Shown one piece after another: positions 25,178 through 33,800 of a DNA stretch of 64,000 bases. The position numbers and the translations under genes are program-made. The notes under the pieces are model-generated. The model was not told the origin of the DNA. It saw nothing but the letters and a program-made list of their open reading frames with translations, and did not search any database. The stretch covers positions 1-64,000 of the forward strand of contig NZ_BJNE01000007.1 in the NCBI RefSeq assembly GCF_006539525.1, read 5' to 3'. Source of the DNA: Glutamicibacter nicotianae. GTDB lineage: Bacteria > Actinomycetota > Actinomycetes > Actinomycetales > Micrococcaceae. Position 1 is the first letter of the stretch. Each line of letters opens with the position of its first letter.

Positions 25178-25455
25178 GCAAGCTAGTCACCCTGTACACG
25201 AAGCCCGGATCCTGCGGGCAGTGCACGGCCACCATACGCGCACTGAACAAGGCCGAGATCCCGTTCCAGGAGATCGTCGTGAATCCGTCTGATAAGGAGT
25301 CCATCGACGAGCTGAGGCGCATCGCCAAGCAGCTGGGCGAATCAGCGACCATGCCCTACGTCCTGGTGCTGGACCGCGACACCGAAGATATCAAGGGTTG
25401 GTTCGGATTCCAGCCTGACAAGATCAAGGACCTGAAGAAGGAGCTGCAGCCATGA
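25174..25455 (+). CDS. NrdH-like glutaredoxin
   Basis: 93 aa thioredoxin-fold protein. Active-site CGQC at residues 14-17 and the cis-Pro loop TMPYVLV are visible. NrdH redoxins supply electrons to class Ib ribonucleotide reductase; phages carry them to increase dNTP supply. No nrdE/F is in the prophage, so it would serve the host enzyme. ATGA overlap with the antirepressor gene. Confidence 0.85.
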   Translation: MSKLVTLYTKPGSCGQCTATIRALNKAEIPFQEIVVNPSDKESIDELRRIAKQLGESATMPYVLVLDRDTEDIKGWFGFQPDKIKDLKKELQP

Positions 25456-25688
25456 GCACGGTCATCGAAGCCCGCCGCCTCAACGGCACCGATCTGGGCA
25501 AGACGATCAGCTTCCCAGGTACTGAAGGCACCCTGCGCGGCGTCCTCCACGGCTACCTCACCGGCGAAGAAACCACGGACTCCAAGAAGCACGTCACCGC
25601 CCTCGTCGGCACAGAAACGCACGTGTTGGAACCATCCGACAAGATCACGATCACCGGCCGCATGAAGAAACCAGAGGTACAACCATGA
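25452..25688 (+). CDS. Phage hypothetical protein
   Basis: 78 aa, beta-rich small protein, no membrane helix; ATGA overlaps at both ends with its neighbours show it is translated within the early operon. Not recognised. Confidence 0.65.
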   Translation: MSTVIEARRLNGTDLGKTISFPGTEGTLRGVLHGYLTGEETTDSKKHVTALVGTETHVLEPSDKITITGRMKKPEVQP

Positions 25689-26200
25689 CCAGAGAAATTA
25701 CCATCGACGACCTGAAACGGTACCGCGCACTGGTAGAAACCGGATCCGTACTGGACAAGAACACCGTCCTGAACATCATCAGCCACGCCGGCAAAGCCGG
25801 AGAGACCATCCAGCGCAAGCAGAACGCAATCGAAACCCTGGACCGCATCATCACACAGCAGTGCCAGGCCGCCCTCGACGCGACCGGACTGCACCACCTC
25901 ATTGACGAGGACGGAGACGGCGACTGGTCCGCAGTCTGGGAAGGCCTGCAGGAACTCGGAGAGTCCAAGCGCAAAGCCGAGCAAAATCTGGGTGCTGCGC
26001 TTGATGCAAACAAGCGCTGGGCACACCGGAGCTCGCGGGAACACTCCGAACTTTTCAAGGCGAACAACGCTATCCACCGGGTGCGTGAACTCCGCAGAAC
26101 GTGGTGCGATGCTTCATACGACCCGATGAATACCGGATTGAACATCGCAGGTGTCGTGAACGCTATCGACCGAGCTCTGGCTGGTGTGCCGAATGACTAA
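25685..26200 (+). CDS. Phage hypothetical protein
   Basis: 171 aa, mostly helical and charged. Overlaps the preceding gene by 4 bp and the next by 8 bp. Not recognised. Confidence 0.65.
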   Translation: MTREITIDDLKRYRALVETGSVLDKNTVLNIISHAGKAGETIQRKQNAIETLDRIITQQCQAALDATGLHHLIDEDGDGDWSAVWEGLQELGESKRKAEQNLGAALDANKRWAHRSSREHSELFKANNAIHRVRELRRTWCDASYDPMNTGLNIAGVVNAIDRALAGVPND

Positions 26201-26546
26201 TCAGCACCCGATCAACCCCGAAGCGCTCGAAGCAGCAGCTAAAGCACTGTGGGAGTGGTGGAACCCCGAACTTCCGTGGGATGAAAACGATGACAGAACC
26301 AAGGAGCAGTGGCGCGACGAGATGGCCAAAGTCGCATTGTCCGCTTATCTCGCCGCCACGCTGCCGGAAGTGAACAGCGATACCGAGCTGCATGTTGGGA
26401 CCCTGATTGAAGACAAAACGGGCCGACACCTCTGGAATGTGTGGCGCACAGGGGGCCCGGCAGTTCATTGGATGGACGATGAAGGACGCCCAGCTACACC
26501 AGTATTCCCCGCCCGTGTGATGTACAGATCAGGAGGCACAGCGTGA
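26193..26546 (+). CDS. Phage hypothetical protein
   Basis: 117 aa from the ATG at 26193. Begins with a helical region rich in Trp (ALWEWWNPELPWD), a composition common in small actinophage early proteins. Four-base overlap with the next gene. Not recognised. Confidence 0.65.
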   Translation: MTNQHPINPEALEAAAKALWEWWNPELPWDENDDRTKEQWRDEMAKVALSAYLAATLPEVNSDTELHVGTLIEDKTGRHLWNVWRTGGPAVHWMDDEGRPATPVFPARVMYRSGGTA

Positions 26547-26824
26547 CTGAGCCAGCGAAGCCAAAGCGACCCAGGAACGATGGCCCAGTGCCCCGCCTCG
26601 ACCCGCTCCGCGACATGGACGAGATCCAAACCGGGGAACTCGGCGCCAAGCACATCGGCCTGCACGCCGTCGTGAATGCCCCCGGAGAGCCGCAGCTCTA
26701 CGGGCGCATCACCTACCTCACCCACCAGCTCCACGCCACCGTCGTAGAGCTCACCTGGAACGGCATCCAAATCAAGCACCGCAGCGACCCCGAGCAGGTA
26801 ATCAGAATCGAGGCCCACCAATGA
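26543..26824 (+). CDS. Phage hypothetical protein
   Basis: 93 aa, N-terminal basic Pro-rich segment then a beta-rich part (LYGRITYLTHQLHATVVELTW). GTG start overlapping the previous stop. Not recognised. Confidence 0.65.
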   Translation: MTEPAKPKRPRNDGPVPRLDPLRDMDEIQTGELGAKHIGLHAVVNAPGEPQLYGRITYLTHQLHATVVELTWNGIQIKHRSDPEQVIRIEAHQ

Positions 26825-27090
26825 TGCTCATAAGAGCCCTCACCGACGACACCGACAAGATCTACGTCTGCCGGAACCCGCACACCCGCCGCTGGATCAC
26901 CCTCCAACGCGGCAACGCCCTCGCAGACTCCAAGCACCCAAATGACGCGCTCGCCGTAGCCAGGGCTCAGGCCCGGAAACTGCCGAAGCCCAAGAACATG
27001 AACAGGATCGCCAATGTCGTGGTTGAAGCAGTCGGACGTATCGGCGAATCACCCGTTGGTATTGCGCGTCTTGGAGATGGACGAGGCTGA
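26821..27090 (+). CDS. Phage hypothetical protein
   Basis: 89 aa, basic. Overlaps the preceding stop by 4 bp and runs 77 bp into the next gene in another frame, an unusually long overlap for this operon; the true stop or the true start of its neighbour may differ. Not recognised. Confidence 0.5.
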   Translation: MMLIRALTDDTDKIYVCRNPHTRRWITLQRGNALADSKHPNDALAVARAQARKLPKPKNMNRIANVVVEAVGRIGESPVGIARLGDGRG

Positions 27091-28273
27091 CGACCGTCTG
27101 CTCAACGAGATGTACGGATGGGTGAACAGGTGCGCCACGCAATCGGCCGCATTTGACCGCGATTACATCGTTGAGATTGGCACGGCCAAGCAGATGGCCG
27201 GTCTCAGCCGCTACAAGGAACTTCTCAAGGCAGCACTGTCTTGCGGGATCTTCGAGGAGAAGGAGATTGAGGAGAACGGCAGTATGCGCCGGGTACTCAA
27301 GCTCGTGGAAGAGGAAGACCTCTTCCACATGATCCTCAAGTCGGACAAGGAGCGGGAGAAGAACCGCCGTGCGGACACGTACGACCTTGCCAAGAAGGGC
27401 GCCATCATCAAGCGTGATGGCTCCGAATGCCGGTGGTGTGGCCGCTTGGTCACCTTCGGCAATGACCGTAAGTCGATCAAGGCCGGCACCATTGACCACC
27501 TTGATCCGAAGGACCTGGACAACAGCGACCCGACGCCGATCGAGCGTCTCGTGGTTGCTTGCACGTCCTGCAACTCAAGCAGAAAGGATGGTGGCTTCTG
27601 GGATAAGGAACTCAGACCGGCACCACGCTCCCCGTACTTCACTGCCGACGCGGCCGCATGGCTGCGCGACAAGGCGGGAATCCTGGTCAAGGTCTCGACT
27701 GAACGTGTAGAGCTCCACGCTCCCGAACCAGCTCCGGCATCAACCCCAGTGATTGGTCCGGCATCAACTGATGCAACGGCAAGCGACGCAGCAACGGATA
27801 CCTCCGGCTCGTCCACCACCACCGGCAAGAATGCGACGGCAGCAAGCAAGGTTGAGCGCTCTGAGGCAACGGCATCCCCGGCCCAGAAAGAACGCCTGTC
27901 CACCTCGGACATGGCCACCGAGCTCCACGGCATCGAATACTCGGAAATGATCGCAGCACTTGAAAGCGAAGCCGTAGAGACTCCCCACCAGGGTGAGACT
28001 CCGGCCGGCGACGACGCAACGGATACCACCGGCTCGTCCCCCGCGCAGTCACCGATCAACTCCGAATCAAAAAATAATCAGTTGATCATCAAGAAACCTG
28101 AGGGTGTCGGATCTGGATCTGCCGGGACGGGTCGGGTCGGGACGGGCCGGGTTGGGTCTGGTAGGGCTGGGTGGCGAGATCACTCTCCTGCTGATTCCCG
28201 CCTGCCTGCTAAGCCTTCGAGCAATGCTCAGCCCCGTTCCAGACGTAGAAGACCTCGGAGGAGGAAGAACTAA
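27014..28273 (+). CDS. HNH-motif replication/nuclease-type phage protein
   Basis: 419 aa. Residues 1 to about 100 resemble the N-terminal winged-helix region of phage replisome organisers (LLNEMYGWVNRCATQS...MAGLSRYKELLKAAL). Residues about 125-205 are an HNH endonuclease fold: CRWCGR, DHLDPKD, VVACTSCNSSRKDGG. A low-complexity Ser/Thr/Ala linker follows, and the C-terminus is a Gly/Arg repeat encoded by a G-rich tract plus a basic tail RRRRPRRRKN, likely nucleic-acid binding. Start uncertain because of the overlap with the previous gene. Confidence 0.72.
   Translation: MSWLKQSDVSANHPLVLRVLEMDEADDRLLNEMYGWVNRCATQSAAFDRDYIVEIGTAKQMAGLSRYKELLKAALSCGIFEEKEIEENGSMRRVLKLVEEEDLFHMILKSDKEREKNRRADTYDLAKKGAIIKRDGSECRWCGRLVTFGNDRKSIKAGTIDHLDPKDLDNSDPTPIERLVVACTSCNSSRKDGGFWDKELRPAPRSPYFTADAAAWLRDKAGILVKVSTERVELHAPEPAPASTPVIGPASTDATASDAATDTSGSSTTTGKNATAASKVERSEATASPAQKERLSTSDMATELHGIEYSEMIAALESEAVETPHQGETPAGDDATDTTGSSPAQSPINSESKNNQLIIKKPEGVGSGSAGTGRVGTGRVGSGRAGWRDHSPADSRLPAKPSSNAQPRSRRRRPRRRKN
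28124..28171 (+). repeat. Pentanucleotide GGG-N2 tract
   Basis: Runs of three G recur every 5 bp (seven consecutive at 124, 129, 134, 139, 144, 149 and 154 of the 28-kb block, then a degenerate TGG and two more). It lies inside the HNH gene and encodes Gly/Arg/Val/Ser repeats. The spacing fits G-quadruplex formation on the coding strand. Confidence 0.75.
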
Positions 28274-28629
28274 TGAAGTACAACCAACAGCCGTTCAAGA
28301 ACCCTGTCCTCTTGTGGAGTGAAGCGGAGTTCCAGTCGCATGTGCAAAACCTTGCGAAGTCTTTGGGCTACACGCAGCAGTACCACACCCATGATTCTCG
28401 GCGGTCGAATCCTGGCTTCCCGGATCTGGTGCTGATTCATGGCCGGACGAAGAAGTTGATGTTTGCCGAGTTGAAGGCCCAGGCCGGCCGAGTGAGTCCA
28501 GCGCAGGAATCGTGGCTGAATGATCTCCGCTTGGGTGGTCAGGTGGCTGAGGTGTGGCGCCCTTCGGATTGGGTGTCTGGCCGGATTCTTCAAGTGCTGC
28601 GAGGAGGTGCGACAGTTGCCAGAGCATAA
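28273..28629 (+). CDS. VRR-NUC domain nuclease
   Basis: 118 aa. The PD-(D/E)XK-type VRR-NUC signature is visible: Glu in SEAEFQSHV, RRSNPGFPDLVLIH (metal-binding Asp) and LMFAELKAQAGRVSPAQ (E-x-K). Stand-alone phage VRR-NUC proteins are thought to act on branched or recombination DNA. Start overlaps the previous stop. Confidence 0.9.
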   Translation: MKYNQQPFKNPVLLWSEAEFQSHVQNLAKSLGYTQQYHTHDSRRSNPGFPDLVLIHGRTKKLMFAELKAQAGRVSPAQESWLNDLRLGGQVAEVWRPSDWVSGRILQVLRGGATVARA

Positions 28630-29353
28630 GGATGCTGCGGATTGCGGTTGCTGGGGTTGCCAGTCGATCGCTCGTGAAGGTGCTGGGGTGTGCGTGGTTC
28701 ATCTGGTGGCGGAGCAGGACAAGGTGCCACCGGCTGCATCGACTGATCTGAATCTCTGCCCTACCTGTGATGACCGGATGCGTGCCGATCTTCACCTGGT
28801 TGCCGATCGTTGGGATGAAGCCCAGGACGCATTGCACCCGTCGCGAGGTGGTGACAGCGAGCGTCACGCCCAGCGCACGGAAGCGCCGCTGCCGTTGAAC
28901 GTCTCTGTGTCGGATGCGCTCATGATCGTGCGCGACAACATCTGGTCGGTAGCGCTCCGGCTGGTCGATGATCATCCGGGCCTGTCGTTGCCGGCCGATC
29001 AGACCACGCCGAGCTTGGCCGAGTGGCTGGCCAAGTGGCAGATGCTGAAGATCGCAGGCTCTCCGGATAAGAGCTTCACCCGCCAGGCGTACTGGTGGGT
29101 TGCCGAAGCAGCCGATCAGATCGCGGCCAAGACGTACGGTGTCGAGACAACCGTCGAGATCCCGCATCAGTTCTGCAAGCGCCCCGGATGCAAGGGCCAG
29201 CTGCTCATTGCCGAGAGGTCTGATGGTGTGAAGACTGTGCGGTGCTCAGCTGATGCGCATCATGCGGTGCAGTGGGATACCTGGTCGAAGATGTTGAAGG
29301 CTTCTCGTCCCCAGCGTCGAGGTGCTCGGCCTCCCCGTCTGGGTCGAGTTTGA
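28616..29353 (+). CDS. Phage zinc-binding hypothetical protein
   Basis: 245 aa from a TTG at 28616 with GAGGAGG about 9 nt upstream. N-terminal CGCWGC, a further Cys-Val-Val-His and CPTC, then later CKRPGC and a Cys-His pair: at least two zinc-ribbon-like units surrounding a helical middle. Proteins of this layout commonly end the early region just before terminase in actinophages, and may be late-transcription regulators; that role is inference. Confidence 0.68.
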   Translation: MPEHKDAADCGCWGCQSIAREGAGVCVVHLVAEQDKVPPAASTDLNLCPTCDDRMRADLHLVADRWDEAQDALHPSRGGDSERHAQRTEAPLPLNVSVSDALMIVRDNIWSVALRLVDDHPGLSLPADQTTPSLAEWLAKWQMLKIAGSPDKSFTRQAYWWVAEAADQIAAKTYGVETTVEIPHQFCKRPGCKGQLLIAERSDGVKTVRCSADAHHAVQWDTWSKMLKASRPQRRGARPPRLGRV

Positions 29354-29378
29354 CGGACTTGACATAGTGGCGTAAATT
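29350..29378 (+). promoter_or_regulatory. Predicted promoter ahead of the packaging/late genes
   Basis: TTGACG (29350-29355), 17-bp spacer, TAAATT (29373-29378). A second -35-like TTGACA lies at 29359. This is the clearest sigma-A-type promoter in the phage, at the border between early genes and HNH-terminase. Confidence 0.55.
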
Positions 29379-29412
29379 TACTGATTGAATGGCCTTACTG
29401 GCTCAAGCGATA

Positions 29413-29440
29413 GCCCCGAATCACAGCAGTGGTTCGGGGC
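29413..29440 (+). promoter_or_regulatory. Leader hairpin downstream of the predicted promoter
   Basis: Perfect 8-bp stem GCCCCGAA / TTCGGGGC with a 12-nt loop, about 25-55 nt into the predicted transcript. No T run follows, so an antitermination or pausing role is possible but unproven. Confidence 0.4.
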
Positions 29441-29474
29441 TTCGTCGTACCCGGGCGCAGTGAGGTGAGCAGCG

Positions 29475-29846
29475 TTGCCTTCGGCGCCGAAGAAACCTTG
29501 CACGCAACCTGGTTGCACCGAGCTGGTCCAAGCTTTCGGCAGTCGTGGTCGGTGCGCCGAGCATGAGAAGGCAGCCGAAGAACACCGGGGCTCGTCTCGA
29601 TGGCGTGGGTACACCAGCCGTGGCCACCGCCGGTTCCGTGAAGAAGTTCTCGCGCGTGATCCGATATGCGTCTTGTGCATGAAGAGACCATCTCGAGAAG
29701 CCGACCACTACCCGGTATCCCGAAAGGGATTGATATCCAAGGGCTTGAACCCTGACGATCCCAAATACGGCCGCGGTTTGTGTTCGCCTTGCCACAAGAG
29801 TGAAACCGCCGAGCATCAGCCCGGAGGGTGGAACGCGAAGCAGTGA
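29475..29846 (+). CDS. HNH endonuclease (packaging-associated)
   Basis: 123 aa, TTG start with GAGGTGAG upstream. Zinc finger Cys pairs and the HNH core are visible: RFREEVLARDPICVLC, ADHYPVSR, YGRGLCSPCHKSET. HNH proteins directly upstream of terminase are required for cos-type packaging in several siphoviruses (for example HK97 gp74), consistent with the P27-type small terminase that follows. Confidence 0.9.
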   Translation: MPSAPKKPCTQPGCTELVQAFGSRGRCAEHEKAAEEHRGSSRWRGYTSRGHRRFREEVLARDPICVLCMKRPSREADHYPVSRKGLISKGLNPDDPKYGRGLCSPCHKSETAEHQPGGWNAKQ

Positions 29847-29993
29847 CACGCCTCGTAACCCTTGACTTCATGCCGATCGATGCCCCTCAAAGGGGGTGGG
29901 GGTGACCCCCTTCCGGCATTTACGACTAGCCGCCGGGCAGGCAAATCCGTAGTCCCGCAGGTTAGAGCTTTTTGATCAGGGGGTGTCGCCGTT

Positions 29994-30593
29994 ATGCCTG
30001 GTCCGATGCCGAAACCGGCGCTTTCTGTGGTGCGCGAGGGCAATCCGGGGCACCGTCCGCAGCCTGAATCGGTGGTCTTGCCGCCGGTGGAATTCGACGA
30101 ACCGGACTGGTCACGTGAATTGCCCGAGGCACAGGCCCCGAAGAAGCCGAAAGAGCCCGAACGGGAAGACGGCGAGTCGATTGAGCACTTCCAGCAGCGC
30201 ATCTATCGATATGAGAAGCAGTTGGTCTCGTATCAACTCAAGCGGCAGGCCATCAACGGCACTCGGTTTGTGAAGAAGCGCGCCAAGGAAGAGTGGGATC
30301 GGGTGGTTCCGGTGCTCGCCAACAGCGTGGGACTCGGCGCCGTGGACTTCTCCCTGGTCGTGGATATGTGCATCTGCGTGGCCCGTCTCGAATGGGCTGA
30401 GCATGAGCTGTCGCGTGAAGGCTTGATCACCATGGGCCAGCGTGGCCCTGGCAAGAACCCGCACACCACCATTGCCGGCCAGTACCGGACGCAGCTGAAG
30501 ACCTACGTCCGCGAGCTTGGCCTGTCGCCGGCTGCGCGAACCGGGCTTCCTGGTCGCGAAGACACCTCGGAAGATGACGATCCGTTCGATTAG
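29994..30593 (+). CDS. Terminase small subunit (P27 family)
   Basis: 199 aa. Starts MPGPMPKPAL...NPGHRP, typical of P27-like small terminases, followed by a central helical DNA-binding region and a C-terminal RTQLKTYVRELGLSPAARTGL segment. It recognises the packaging site and loads the large subunit. The 147 bp before it carry a G/C-rich block (AGGGGGTGGGGGTGACCCCC near 29888) where a cos site could lie. Confidence 0.88.
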   Translation: MPGPMPKPALSVVREGNPGHRPQPESVVLPPVEFDEPDWSRELPEAQAPKKPKEPEREDGESIEHFQQRIYRYEKQLVSYQLKRQAINGTRFVKKRAKEEWDRVVPVLANSVGLGAVDFSLVVDMCICVARLEWAEHELSREGLITMGQRGPGKNPHTTIAGQYRTQLKTYVRELGLSPAARTGLPGREDTSEDDDPFD

Positions 30594-30636
30594 ACGCTGG
30601 GGAGGGTGATTGCACCTCTAGAAATGGAGGTGGAGC

Positions 30637-32376
30637 ATGCTCGACTACGATTTCGACCGGCTGCCAGTGCCTTATGACGCGCTGATCGAGCTGGGCGTCG
30701 AGCATGACCAGATCATCGAAGCACTCAAGCGCGAACCGCTCACCGTCGCCAACCAAGCAGACCAGCATCCGGGCGCGTGGTTCGACGTAGGGCGGGCGCG
30801 CAAGGCCTTGACGGCACTCGGCTCCTTCCGGCACACGAAAGGCCGCTGGGCAGGCGTTCGCATGCGTCTGGGCGAAGGTCTGGACTCATGGCAGGTCGTC
30901 TGGGTACTCGCACCAGTATTCGGCTGGGTGTACCACGACGAAGAAATAGACCGCGTAGTCCGGGTCATCCGCTCAGTATGGGTAGAAATTCCGCGTAAGA
31001 ACGGAAAATCGACCTTCGCTGCAGGCTTCTCCGGCATCCTGCTCCTCGCAGACGGCGAAGCAGGAGCCGAGGTCTACAACGCTGCCGGTTCCAAGGACCA
31101 GGCACGCCGAGTATTCGACGACTCAAAAGCCATGCTGATGTCCTCACCGGCTGCGCGCAAGCGCATCGAGCCATTGACCGACGTAGTCCGCGTTCCACGC
31201 ACACTGGGCATCCTGCGCGTCCTGTCCAAGGTCGCAGAGACCGCCCACGGCCTGAACGTCTCCGGAGCTTCCATTGACGAGATCCACACCCTGCGCAACC
31301 AGGGCAAGCTGATCGAAGCAATCGAAACCGGCACCGGCGCCCGAGACCAGCCCTTGATCCTGTTCATCACCACCGCCGACGAAGCCGAAGACGGCACACC
31401 GTACGACGAGAAGCACACGTACACGATCAATATCGCCAACGGCATCATCAAGGATCCACGGTTCTACGGAGTCATCTGGGCCGCCGAAGAAAAAGACGAT
31501 CCATACGCCGAAAAGACCTGGTACAAAGCAAACCCCGGCCTTGGAAAGTCGCCCACGCTCGCCTACATGCGAGACCAAGCGACCAAGGCCCAAGGCTCCC
31601 CCGCCGCGCTCAAGACCTTCCTGCAGCTCGCACTGAACCTGCGCTCGCCGGGTTCGGCGCGCTGGGTGGATTTGAACCGATGGGATGAGCTGGGCGGCGC
31701 GAAGCGTACTCCGCTGCGTGGCCGGCGTGCCTGGGGTGGCTTGGACTTGTCCGCAACGAGCGACTTCACCGCGTGGACGGTCTGGGCCCAGTCCAATCGG
31801 CCGGGTATGAAGTTCGATCTGTTCACGCGCTTCTGGGTTCCAGAGGAGCGTATCGATGATTTGGAGAAGCAGCTGTTGATTCCGTTGCGTGACTGGGTGG
31901 ATCGCGGCTACGTGACAGCCACCGAGGGGGATGTCATCGACTACAGCGCCGTGAAATCCGCAGTTATAGGCGATTGCAAGCACTTCGACATGCAGCGCGT
32001 CTCCTATGACCGCATGTTCGCTGGCCAGCTGGTGCAGGAACTCGATGCCGAGCTGTCGGGAATCGATATTGTGCCGGTCGCCCAGACCTTCTACGGCTTG
32101 TCTCCTGCTTCCAAGGAGATGGAGCGCATGTGGAAGGCCAAGGAGATGCGCCACGACGATAACCCGGCCATGCGGTGGATGGCGTCACGCGTGGAGGTCA
32201 AGACCGATGACGCGGACAACATTCGCCCGGTGAAGCCGAACAGGCGCACTTCAACGGCTCGTATTGACGGGTTCCAGGCTGCAGTGACCGGACTGGACGG
32301 CATCGTCCGTACCTCGCTTGAGCAGAAGCGCAATCTCGTCGCAACAGGTTCCAGTACACGAAGGAGGGCGCAATGA
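30637..32376 (+). CDS. Terminase large subunit
   Basis: 579 aa packaging motor. The ATPase has Walker A RKNGKS (120-125) and Walker B SIDE (212-215). The C-terminal RNase H-like nuclease begins around 365 with GLDLSATSDFTAW (metal-binding Asp) and later DxxxxxxxA/D-type segments. HK97/lambda-like Terminase_1 type. ATG follows GGAGGTGG; its stop overlaps the portal start. Confidence 0.95.
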   Translation: MLDYDFDRLPVPYDALIELGVEHDQIIEALKREPLTVANQADQHPGAWFDVGRARKALTALGSFRHTKGRWAGVRMRLGEGLDSWQVVWVLAPVFGWVYHDEEIDRVVRVIRSVWVEIPRKNGKSTFAAGFSGILLLADGEAGAEVYNAAGSKDQARRVFDDSKAMLMSSPAARKRIEPLTDVVRVPRTLGILRVLSKVAETAHGLNVSGASIDEIHTLRNQGKLIEAIETGTGARDQPLILFITTADEAEDGTPYDEKHTYTINIANGIIKDPRFYGVIWAAEEKDDPYAEKTWYKANPGLGKSPTLAYMRDQATKAQGSPAALKTFLQLALNLRSPGSARWVDLNRWDELGGAKRTPLRGRRAWGGLDLSATSDFTAWTVWAQSNRPGMKFDLFTRFWVPEERIDDLEKQLLIPLRDWVDRGYVTATEGDVIDYSAVKSAVIGDCKHFDMQRVSYDRMFAGQLVQELDAELSGIDIVPVAQTFYGLSPASKEMERMWKAKEMRHDDNPAMRWMASRVEVKTDDADNIRPVKPNRRTSTARIDGFQAAVTGLDGIVRTSLEQKRNLVATGSSTRRRAQ

Positions 32377-33800
32377 CAGTTGATATTTTCGACCAGGAAT
32401 CAGTGGCCCGTCGTGTCGACGAGCTGGCGCGGGAACTTCAGCACCGCGGACCGGAGATCGAGAAGTACGTGAACCGCTACCAGGGCGAGGGTGAGACCCT
32501 GCGCTGGGCATCGAAGAAGTTCGACGAGTACTTCAAGAAGCAGTTCGCAGGCTTCGGCGATAACTGGTGCATGCCTGTGGTAGACGCAGCAGCGGAGCGC
32601 ATGCGCGTTCTCGGGTTCCGTGCGCACGGCGAGGATCTGAAGATCGACGAGCAGCTGCAGCGCGATTGGCTGGGTTCAAACTCGGATCTGGGCAGTTCCG
32701 AGGCGTTCACCATGCAGATGGCCGGCGGCCGGGCGTTCTCGCTCGTGCACCCCGCGGACCCTCCGGACAAAGCGCCCAGCGTCACCTGGGAGCACCCTCA
32801 GTCGGCAATCGTCAACACTGATCCTGTGACCGGCATCGACCGCGACGGACTGGTCATGTGGCAAGACGACAAGTACGACTTCGCCACCTACTACACGAAG
32901 ACCCACTTCGTGAAGATGAAGCGGGATAATGGCAAGCAGCGCTACGAGAACACCGAGCGCATCTCGCCGACTGGCGGCTGGCAACCTCGCGACGACGAGC
33001 ACCAGCCAGCAGAACACCACCTCGGCGAGGTGCCGCTGACCGAGATCCGCAACAAGACCCTGCTGGACGATAACCCGATGTCGGACATCGCCGGTGTCGC
33101 CGCCCTGCAGGACGCGATCAACCTCGTCTGGGCCTACTTGATGAACGCACTCGATCAGGCTTCCATGCCTGCCCGCGTGGCCGTGAATGCGGACGTTCCC
33201 CAAGTGCCGGTCTTGGACAAGGAAGGCCAGATAGCCGGTTACCAGGATGTCGAGCTGGACGAGCTGCTCAAGGAGAAGATCATCTTCCTGCCTGGGCAGG
33301 ACGCACGCATCGAGGAATGGACAGCCGCCAACCTCGAAGCCTTCTCGAAGGTCATCTCGCAGCTGGTCGAGCACATCGCGGCCCAGACCAGAACCCCACC
33401 GCACTACCTGGTGGCGAAGATGATCAACACCGCGGCTGAATCGCTGAATATCGCCGAAGCCGGTCTGGTGTCCAAGGTGAAGGAACGAATCCTCTACGCC
33501 TCCGTAGGTGTGAAGAAGACCTTCCGGCTCATGGCCGCGGCCCGCGCCGCTTCCAACGACCGCATCGAGGCGCTTCGCGCAGGAACGATCATCTGGGACA
33601 ACATCCAGTACCGCTCCGAATCGCAGATGGCCGACGTTGGCACCAAGTACAAGGCTGCAGGGTTTCCGACCGAGTACGTCTACGAGAAGCTCCTCACCGA
33701 CCCGGTGCAGGTTGCCCGCGTCATGGCCATGCGCCAGAAGGAACTCCAGATGGACCCGTTCTTGGCAGCAGAGGACAGGATGCGTCAAGGAGGCCTGTAA
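32373..33800 (+). CDS. Portal protein (SPP1 gp6-like)
   Basis: 475 aa dodecameric DNA gate at the capsid vertex. The N-terminus NRYQGEGETLRWASKKF...WCMPVVDAAAERMRVLGFR, the central PLTEIRN segment and the tunnel-helix region TPPHYLVAKMINTAAESLNIAEAGL are typical of the SPP1 gp6-like family. ATGA overlap with the terminase stop. Confidence 0.92.
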   Translation: MTVDIFDQESVARRVDELARELQHRGPEIEKYVNRYQGEGETLRWASKKFDEYFKKQFAGFGDNWCMPVVDAAAERMRVLGFRAHGEDLKIDEQLQRDWLGSNSDLGSSEAFTMQMAGGRAFSLVHPADPPDKAPSVTWEHPQSAIVNTDPVTGIDRDGLVMWQDDKYDFATYYTKTHFVKMKRDNGKQRYENTERISPTGGWQPRDDEHQPAEHHLGEVPLTEIRNKTLLDDNPMSDIAGVAALQDAINLVWAYLMNALDQASMPARVAVNADVPQVPVLDKEGQIAGYQDVELDELLKEKIIFLPGQDARIEEWTAANLEAFSKVISQLVEHIAAQTRTPPHYLVAKMINTAAESLNIAEAGLVSKVKERILYASVGVKKTFRLMAAARAASNDRIEALRAGTIIWDNIQYRSESQMADVGTKYKAAGFPTEYVYEKLLTDPVQVARVMAMRQKELQMDPFLAAEDRMRQGGL

